Assembly (NCBI GenBank): GCA_025765595.1
Contig: JAIVFH010000010.1
Location: 1 to 64,000 of the forward strand
Direction of reading: 5' to 3'
Source: Obelidium mucronatum
Lineage: Eukaryota; Chytridiomycota; Chytridiomycetes; Chytridiales; Chytriomycetaceae
Length of the DNA stretch: 64,000 nt
Below, in pieces: positions 57,625 to 64,000 of the stretch (within the stretch, counting starts at the first letter, position 1; the number at the start of each line of letters is the position of its first letter). A model generated the notes under the pieces. It saw nothing but the letters and a program-made list of their open reading frames with translations. It was not told the DNA's origin and made no database searches. The position numbers were made by a program, and so were the translations under genes.

Positions 57625-58027
57625 ATTCGGAAATTTAGTTTAAAAACAATCTATTTTTAGTTCAATCGGAAATTTAAGTTTATTGAAATATAGCTAACTG
57701 AAGAAATTACATTTTTTGTGCGATCGGATTGGTGCAAACAATTTGTCACAAAGTGAATCACAGGCGGACAGACGCTCGAAAAATGAATCTACAGCTTTAT
57801 TGGCAAAGCCAAAAAGGAGATTGAAAATAGAAAGCGATCGGAAGAGAAAAGCGATCGGAAAAAAGCGATCGAAATTTTTTTTGTGCAAATCCAAAAGTGA
57901 GTCACAATGATTCACTTTGTGACGGACGGACAAAATCAGCAGATAGCTTTATGGCTAAAAGCCAAAAAGGACAGCAACCGTCGCCACCTTGGACCCGTCC
58001 TCGGAAACGCACAAGACCCTCAATTCA
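57625..58027. other. Interval with imperfect direct and inverted repeats before the HNH gene
   Basis: TCACAAAGTGAATCA at 57746-57760 has a perfect inverted copy at 57908-57922. The stretches following each (ending GCCAAAAAGG at 57815 and 57970) are also related in direct orientation. AGCGATCGGA units repeat at about 57833-57868. No complete gene is seen; an N-terminal exon of the HNH gene may lie here. Confidence 0.5.
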
Positions 58028-59104
58028 ATGCTGCACGGTCCAGGGCTTCACGGAGATGCCAATTTCGCAGCGACTCGACTGGTTGTTGCCAATCAAATCA
58101 ACGCCGCTAACGACTTGGATGGCCTAGCATCTCAATACCACTCCTACTTCTTCAAGCCGCTATTGTCTAAAGGAAGTGGCTCGCCATTAGGTTCTTCTGA
58201 CGGAGACTCGGACTCCTTATCGAACTCTCCTGACTCGCCCGGAACGTCGCGACGGAAGAGAAGTTCTTATGGTGGCACTTCAAGCTCTCCTCTTTCTGGT
58301 TCCCCAAGAAACTCTACTTCAAAGAAAGTTTCATTGGCTGGGAGCTCCAGTCCCAAACATAAAAAAAAAATTCATCGAAAGGATGCAGTCAGAAAAGCGG
58401 TCCGGGAAAGGGATGGAGGAAAGTGTGTCTTGACTGGTTACATTGATGTGGTGGGAGTTTCGGATAAACCCCGAGGATATCAGGTGATTGAAATCAAACG
58501 ACTAACAACCCAAACAGAATGTCAACTCACCGATTAGGTTTAGGTTGCACATATTGTGCCACATAGTCTCATTAATCAAACCCATGACGTCCGCCAATTT
58601 ATTCAAGCTCTTTTTCCATGGCTTCCAGCTAACTTCTTTACCACCATTGACACTTGCGAAAATGCAATTCTTCTCAGCAGCACAGCACATAGTTTATTCG
58701 GAAACTTTGATTGGTTTATTGAGATGGATGAGAACAAAGACACTAATCTGTCTGTGTATCGCGCGATGCAGGTGGAGAACAATGGGTTATTGAAGGACCA
58801 TACGACTGGTCGTTGGGTTGCGTTTCCGTTTGGATTCGGAGGACACTACAAGAGCTCATACAATCAGCCTCTTTTCATTGGTACGTTGCATTCGAGACCA
58901 GCTAAACTCTTTGTCAAGATGCATGAGCTGATTGCGCGTATTGTTCACATGAGAGGTGGCGCCGAGGCATTGGTGGGATACTTGGAGGATGAGGACGAGG
59001 ACGAGGTTGATTTCTTGATGGATTCAACTGAAATGACTGTTGATGAAAAAGTGCGTCGGTTCTTGGACCAGACTTCGTCAACAACGTTAAATGGAATTTT
59101 TTAA
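58028..59104 (+). CDS. HNH-nuclease-domain protein (fungal HNH_2 type)
   Basis: Exons 58028-58483 and 58544-59104; 338 residues. Both exon lengths are multiples of three around a 60-nt phase-0 intron. A Ser-rich linker with RRKRSSYGGTSSSPLSGSPR precedes RKAVRERDGGKCVLTGYIDV. The intron falls just before VAHIVPHSLIN, and then CENAILLSSTAHSLFGNFDW. This Cys...AHIVPxS...N...H pattern matches the fungal HNH endonuclease domain (HNH_2). The C-terminus is acidic with a run of Asp/Glu. I start at the first in-frame ATG; an extra upstream exon is possible because the linker begins abruptly. Biological role unknown. Confidence 0.72.
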
Positions 59105-59364
59105 GCAATCGTATAGTAACTAAGGAATAAAGTGGGCACATAGTTTTATGGTTCTGGACTTGTAGTGTAGCTGATCCTGCTAGATTTCTCAAAAAATCAG
59201 TTGAAAACTTAATGTCGCCAACAATCTATCGATATCATGACTTGCTTTGAAGTGCGCCTATCTTCCTAAGACTTTATCCCAGCAATGTGGCATATAGTCC
59301 TTTTTGTTCGCAAAACAAAAATGCAACCAAGATATTATTCTAAATGAGCATTGTTTTATTATTT

Positions 59365-61709
59365 TCATTCTGCATCTACAGGTGTTATCCTGACTCGTCC
59401 GTCAGCGCTTAATCCAGCTCGAACCCCATGTGCCGCAAAACCTTCATTCTGCCCTTCAGGAAGCCCAACTGCCTCCATCGACTCAATCAGAGTTTGATTT
59501 TCCTTGTTTCCATCACACAAGTTTCGAATCGCAAATACTGCCCACTCCTTGACAACTATTTGCCGCAAAGGTCAGGAAAAACGTCAAAAAAAAAATCCAA
59601 CCGCACTACTCACATGGATTCGAATCATCAATAATACAATGACTCAAGACAACCGGAATCCCACCAACCAGTCGAACTTGATCCTGCGCCTCTTTACACA
59701 TGAAGGAAACATTCGAAATCACTTTGATGGAGTCCCCCTTCATCATATAAAGTCCCTTTGTTACAACCTGCACCAATTGTTCCGTTTTTTCATCTTTTAC
59801 TTCTTGGATTTTGGGTGACGCGGTGGCTGCTGCGGCGGTGCCGTACGTTTTCCCAATCCCACCAACAAGTGGGGGTTGGATTTTCCCAGCAACAACCAAC
59901 AGTTTCACAATGGAATCAATGAGCCCGAGACTCGTGATCCATTTCCTGCGGACATTCATGGCTAGTTCTTCAGTGATTCCCGCATTGTCCAGGGTTGGCG
60001 GTCGCAGTGCAGACGACCAGCAAGTGCACGGATCCGTTACTGCTGTGACAGCAGCTTCTCGTGAAACTTGCTCGGCCCCGCCCAAAATCCGACTGAAATA
60101 CGCAAGCAACAAGACGAGTCCTTCCAAATCGGAACCAATACCATCAATTGACGTGGAAGAGGAGGAGGCGGCCCCATCGACATCCATTGAATCATCTGTA
60201 GTTGCTGTTGATGCCGAAGATTTCAATGACGAGATTGCATTTGAAAACCGTTCCAACGAAGAAACCAATACAGCCATCAACGAAATGACAGTCTTGAGGT
60301 ACGAGTCTCCCCACAACAATGTCCCTGTGCTCTGTGCCGACATGTCTCCGTCAACGAGCTTCAAGAAGACAACATGTGCTCTATTCAGAGTATTCAAATA
60401 AATTTTTTTGCTGTCGTTGGTATCGGTTGGGGCTGTTTCCTTATCCAAGAGACAGAGAGACTTGAAAACGTGACTCGGTTGGAGGGATGTGGTCAAGGTT
60501 TTGAAGATTGCATAGATGATATCAAAGTTGTCGGTTTCAGATGATGAGGAAGTGGATTCCTGTTGTTGATGTGGCTGCTCTGAATCGATTTGCGTGAGAA
60601 TTTTAAAGAGTAATTTCCGGCCAAGTGGCGTTTGGATAATCAGTGAGCTGTGAATGGCTTGGGTAAGTTTCAAAAGGTAAATATTCCTGACAGATTATCG
60701 AACCTTCGTTTCGAGTCATTGAAGATACAGTTGTAAACACACAGTAACACATATTTGACGGTTTTCGGATCAGAAGTATCCAATAGAGTTCTAGAAAAAA
60801 AGGAATCTGATTTTAAATTACACAGTCCCAAGAAAGGCATATTGAGTTTTACATCAAAAGGGTGTTGTCTCCAAAGAATCGTGGCCATATTTTGTTTTGA
60901 ACGATTGGATTTGACGTCATCATATTGGCTAGACATTGGATACCCATTTGAATACAAGTGTAGGCTGTGTTGTGTTTGCGATTTGAAATCAATGGACCGA
61001 TCCCTGTTTGAACAAACAACGTACCAACAGCTTTTATATCGGGACACGAATTGTATTTGTTGGTTTGCAACCAAAGCCCGAGATGGGACATAATCTCTTC
61101 GAGTGTTTTGTAGCATCCAGATTGACTTCAAGAGAAGGTTAGCGATCAAAAGAAACACAAAACAAAAACAAAACGAACCACGCCAGGATCTGGTTCTCAG
61201 GTACAGCGGCACACAGATTCCGAACAAAGTGGAAGGCGGCCGTGGTCAGCTCTGAGGCGCTGCTTGCCGCCTTCCAGCTAGAGTATCCGCACTGGCCTAC
61301 ACTCCCGCTACTGCTGTCAGAGCAAGACGCCTGAGGGTCGACGGTAAAAACGCTGGTGATTGAGTCTCTGAGAGTCGCAAACAAGCGGGCAACTAGCGGG
61401 AACAGCGCAGGGATGATGCCGAGCTTCTTTCTGTCAGCCGTTTGAAGTCAGAAGCGAGTCGAAGGGAGAGCCAGATGGGTAGAAGAAAGATGAGAGAACA
61501 CAGAAAGAAGAAAGAAGAGAGAAGAGAGAAGAAAGATAGAAGAACAAAGTAACACACCGCAGCGCCTCGTTGCGACTCACAAGCCGCGCAAACTCGCGCA
61601 GCTTCGCGGCGGCGGCGGCGGCGTCCGCAAGCGGCGCGTCGGAAACAGCGGCTTCGAACGCCGCAAAACAGCGAAGCGCTTCGCTCTCAGTGGCGAATTC
61701 GCTGTCCAT
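59365..61709 (-). CDS. ATXN10: Ataxin-10 family protein
   Basis: Starts at the ATG at 61707-61709 with a GC-rich Ala-rich exon (MDSEFATESEALRCFAAFEA). Middle exons read LFATLRDSITSVF, FVRNLCAAVPENQILAW, then TLEEIMSHLGLWLQ and ANMMTSNPIVQNKIW, typical armadillo-like helices. The large exon (about 60670 to 59614) has VRLVGGIPVVLSHCIIDDSN. A 58-nt intron (59556-59613) joins it to FVKEWAVFAIRNLCDGNKEN, the diagnostic C-terminal ataxin-10 motif, with stop at 59365-59367. Some internal splice sites were not resolved. In other organisms ataxin-10 proteins act in cytokinesis and as helical-repeat scaffolds. It is head-to-head with the F-box/LRR gene, 54 bp between the start codons. Confidence 0.82.
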
Positions 61710-61763
61710 TCTTTGATTTGTTTTTTTGTTTTTAGTTTGATTTCAAAGAATCAAGAAAATCAA
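61710..61763. promoter_or_regulatory. 54-bp bidirectional promoter/leader region
   Basis: The start codons of ataxin-10 (minus) and the F-box/LRR gene (plus) are only 54 bp apart in a T/A-rich spacer. The two genes must therefore share or overlap core promoter elements, or use transcription starts inside each other's 5' ends. Confidence 0.5.
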
Positions 61764-63161
61764 ATGCACACTGGTCTCGAAAACTGTCCGTCTGAAATCA
61801 TTGTCGACATCTTTAGTTGGATCGAACCAAAGCTAGTTGTCCAATTCAGGCTTCTGTCAAAATCTTTCGATGCTTGCTTGAATTCGACCGCTTTTGCCTT
61901 GATGAATCTGAGAAGGTTCCCACCAATCAACAAGTGGCAGACCAGACTCACAGAGAAAGAAGCTACTATCCTTGTCAAATCCTCTGTTGGCTACCGATCC
62001 GCCTTCCCTTCTTTCTGTGGGCATGTCACTGATATCTTTTTGCAGTTGCATGATGATGGCAAGTTTGCTCAACGCCTGCTTCCTGATCAGTTAGCTGAAA
62101 TCATTCAGCTGAAATCCCTGAGTCTATGGTCTTGCGGTTTTTCGGGTAGGATCCCTCATACTCTCGGAGGGCTCAGCCAACTGACAAGACTGGAGCTCCC
62201 TTCAAATCATCTTTCTGGGGATATTCCGTCGTCTTTGGGAAGTCTTGCTCAGCTAAAACGTTTGGATTTGAGATCCAATCAGCTCACTGGTCCGATTCCT
62301 GAAGCATTGGCCCGTCTTGCACATTTAGAACGCTTAAATCTATCGCACAACCTGCTGTCTGGAATTATCCCAGAAACATTGGGAGATCTTGTCCAATTGA
62401 AAGAGTTGAATATCTCTTACAATGAACTTGTTGGAAGTATTCCCAATACGCTTGGCAGCCTTGTTCAGTTGAGACGCTTGTTGTTGGGTTTCAACAACCT
62501 CACAGGATGTATTCCTGACTCGTTGGGAAATCTAGTAAGACTAGAAGGGATGTTTTTGGGTGGAAAAGATTATGGGGAAGCCAAACTAACAGGACCGATC
62601 CCTGATAGTTTTGGGAACCTTGTCGAGTTACAGTCTCTGTGTTTACGCGACAATCAACTCTCCGGACCAATCACCCTCTTGGGGAAATTGACCAAGCTGA
62701 AGAAACTTGATTTGGAGATGAACCAGTTGACAGGAACGCTGGCACATGTTGGTTTTGAAAACCTTGTCAATTTGACCGAGTTGAATTTAGCTGAGAATTG
62801 CCTGGTTGGGGAGATTCCTGATTTGGGTGCTTTGAAAAAGATGAATTCATTGGTTCTTGCATACAATGGGCTGACTGGGCCAATTCCCGACTCCCTATCA
62901 CGCATGCTGGACTTGACGAGTTTGGACTTGTCGCATAACCAGTTGACTGGGCCTATACCTGATTCGATTGGCTTACTCTGTCAGCTGGAATATCTTAATG
63001 TCTCGGCAAATCGTCTCACTGGATCGATTCCCTCAAGTTTTGATGGTCTTCACAAATTGACAAGCCTTTTTGTTGAAGATAATTTGTTGGAAGTTGAGAC
63101 TTTTTCAGATGATTTGCAAAGTTTATTAGAGGTGAACTGGAATGCAGCATTTGGAGAATGA
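61764..63161 (+). CDS. F-box / plant-type LRR protein, intact
   Basis: 465 residues from the ATG at 61764 (MHTGLENCPSEIIVDIFSWI). The same F-box and spacer (VGYRSAFPSFCGHVTDIF) as the family members at 5.6-10.5 kb, then about 14 LRRs with LxGxIPxxLGxLxxL (for example LTGPIPEALARLAHLERLNL). One repeat has a short insertion (GGKDYGEAK), and the cap ends EVNWNAAFGE. The frame open upstream to 61713 lacks an ATG and is discounted. It is a likely SCF substrate adaptor, the most diverged complete member in the window. Confidence 0.86.
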   Translation: MHTGLENCPSEIIVDIFSWIEPKLVVQFRLLSKSFDACLNSTAFALMNLRRFPPINKWQTRLTEKEATILVKSSVGYRSAFPSFCGHVTDIFLQLHDDGKFAQRLLPDQLAEIIQLKSLSLWSCGFSGRIPHTLGGLSQLTRLELPSNHLSGDIPSSLGSLAQLKRLDLRSNQLTGPIPEALARLAHLERLNLSHNLLSGIIPETLGDLVQLKELNISYNELVGSIPNTLGSLVQLRRLLLGFNNLTGCIPDSLGNLVRLEGMFLGGKDYGEAKLTGPIPDSFGNLVELQSLCLRDNQLSGPITLLGKLTKLKKLDLEMNQLTGTLAHVGFENLVNLTELNLAENCLVGEIPDLGALKKMNSLVLAYNGLTGPIPDSLSRMLDLTSLDLSHNQLTGPIPDSIGLLCQLEYLNVSANRLTGSIPSSFDGLHKLTSLFVEDNLLEVETFSDDLQSLLEVNWNAAFGE

Positions 63162-63347
63162 GGGGGGAGTGACGGCTGTTGTTTAAGTGAATAGTTCAAA
63201 TAGTGATAGATACAGATGCGGTGTTGGTTTTCGGAGAGAATAAGGGACTAGTTTATTCTCCCCGTCACCCCAACCCTTACGATTTCAGAATAAATCTTTT
63301 ATAATATTGATGACTAAAAGCAATCAAAAACACACATTTTATCAACA

Positions 63348-64000
63348 TCAGACCTTAAACCCCAAATGAATTTGTCGAGATGTGCCAAGTTGCTGAGACA
63401 AACCCACAGAAATACTAGCATCTGTCCACTCATTATTTCTCACATTCAAATATTCAAGTTCACCAAGACTCTCAAAACAGGGCGGAATCCGTCCCGTGAA
63501 CTGATTTCCAGAAACATTGAGACTCTCCAACTCACAGAGTGAACCAATAGCATCAGGAAGGGTACCCTTGAGCTGGTTATCCGATAAGTCCAGACACTTT
63601 AAACTTTTTAGGTCCCCAATCCACTCAGGGATGACTCCAATCAGCTCATTGCTTGCTAGATTCAAAGACTCAATTGATTCCAAACCACTCAAAACAGGCA
63701 TCTCTCCAGAAAATTGATTTACTGATAAATTCAGCACAGCCAAGTTTACAAGCTGTCCTAGACCAATTTCGGACAGCAAGCCTGTTAACTGGTTACTGTC
63801 TAACTGCAGAACTGTCAGTTCGGTAAGGTTCCTCAATGACATGGGGACACTTCCAGTCAGTTGGTTTTCAGATAAAGACAGATCCTGCAGTTTGACAAGG
63901 CTTCCCAACGTTTCAGGGGATTAGTCCTGACAGTTGATTGGACGCCAAATCCAGTGTCTCCAGGCACACTAGGGTTCCCAAAAAGGAAGGAATCGGCCCT
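63348..64000 (-). pseudogene. LRR protein, 5' end outside window, one frameshift
   Basis: From the window edge the minus strand reads GPIPSFLGTLVCLETLDLAS and NQLSGLIP and then hits TGA at about 63914-63916 because of a CCCC run; with three Cs it would continue as IPETLGSLVKLQDLSLSENQ. After the shift, eight LRRs run cleanly to the stop at 63348 (RQIHLGFKV). The F-box part would lie beyond the window. It is convergent with the gene at 61764-63161. As with other family copies, the break is one base in a homopolymer, so it may be a sequencing indel. Confidence 0.7.

Noticed and set aside
1..64000. tRNA, rRNA or riboswitch genes
   Set aside because: No cloverleaf-forming segment with A and B box-like motifs or rRNA-like conserved stretch was recognised by eye; a tRNAscan/Infernal run would settle this.

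Overview
The window looks like nuclear DNA of an early-diverging zoosporic (chytrid-type) fungus. Genes are dense and carry many short GT-AG introns, mostly 38 to 107 nt. The gene content mixes a single-chain fungal type I fatty acid synthase (FAS), secreted CE18-type polysaccharide deacetylases with chitin-binding modules, a BK-type potassium channel, a fungal MscL channel, plant-type LRR F-box proteins and a KDZ transposon. This assignment is an inference; no rRNA or other taxonomic marker is present.

Layout. 0-11.9 kb: a partial unknown gene, a cysteine-rich pseudogene, a 10-exon BK channel, remnants and copies of an F-box/LRR family, a homeodomain factor, and a single-pass membrane protein with a cytoplasmic SH3 domain. 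12.4-23.7 kb: two near-identical CE18 deacetylase genes flanking an F-box remnant, a PaaK-like adenylate-forming enzyme and mscL. 24.2-26.5 kb: a cytochrome P450 and an alpha/beta hydrolase. 26.9-32.0 and on to 33.7 kb: five PH-domain genes in a head-to-tail array. 35.1-48.5 kb: a beta-alpha fused FAS with 12 exons, about 4,110 residues and two tandem ACP domains. 48.9-51.4 kb: an RRM fragment and a decayed Ty1/copia element split by a 0.9-kb inverted-repeat element. 51.5-57.6 kb: a complete KDZ transposon with 93-bp terminal inverted repeats, an 8-bp target duplication, an apparently intact transposase and a damaged second gene. 58.0-64.0 kb: an HNH-nuclease-domain gene, ataxin-10, and two more LRR genes, the last running off the window.

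How the genes relate. FAS, the P450 and the adenylate-forming enzyme are general or lipid-related metabolism. The deacetylases act on extracellular or cell-wall polysaccharide. BK and MscL are candidates for ion and osmotic control in a wall-less zoospore (inference). The LRR/F-box and PH families show local duplication and decay. One caution applies throughout: many reading frames, including the essential FAS gene, are broken by isolated 1-nt indels, often in homopolymers. At least some frameshifts therefore look like residual assembly errors rather than true pseudogenes. Intron positions were inferred by eye from splice motifs, frame continuity and family resemblance.
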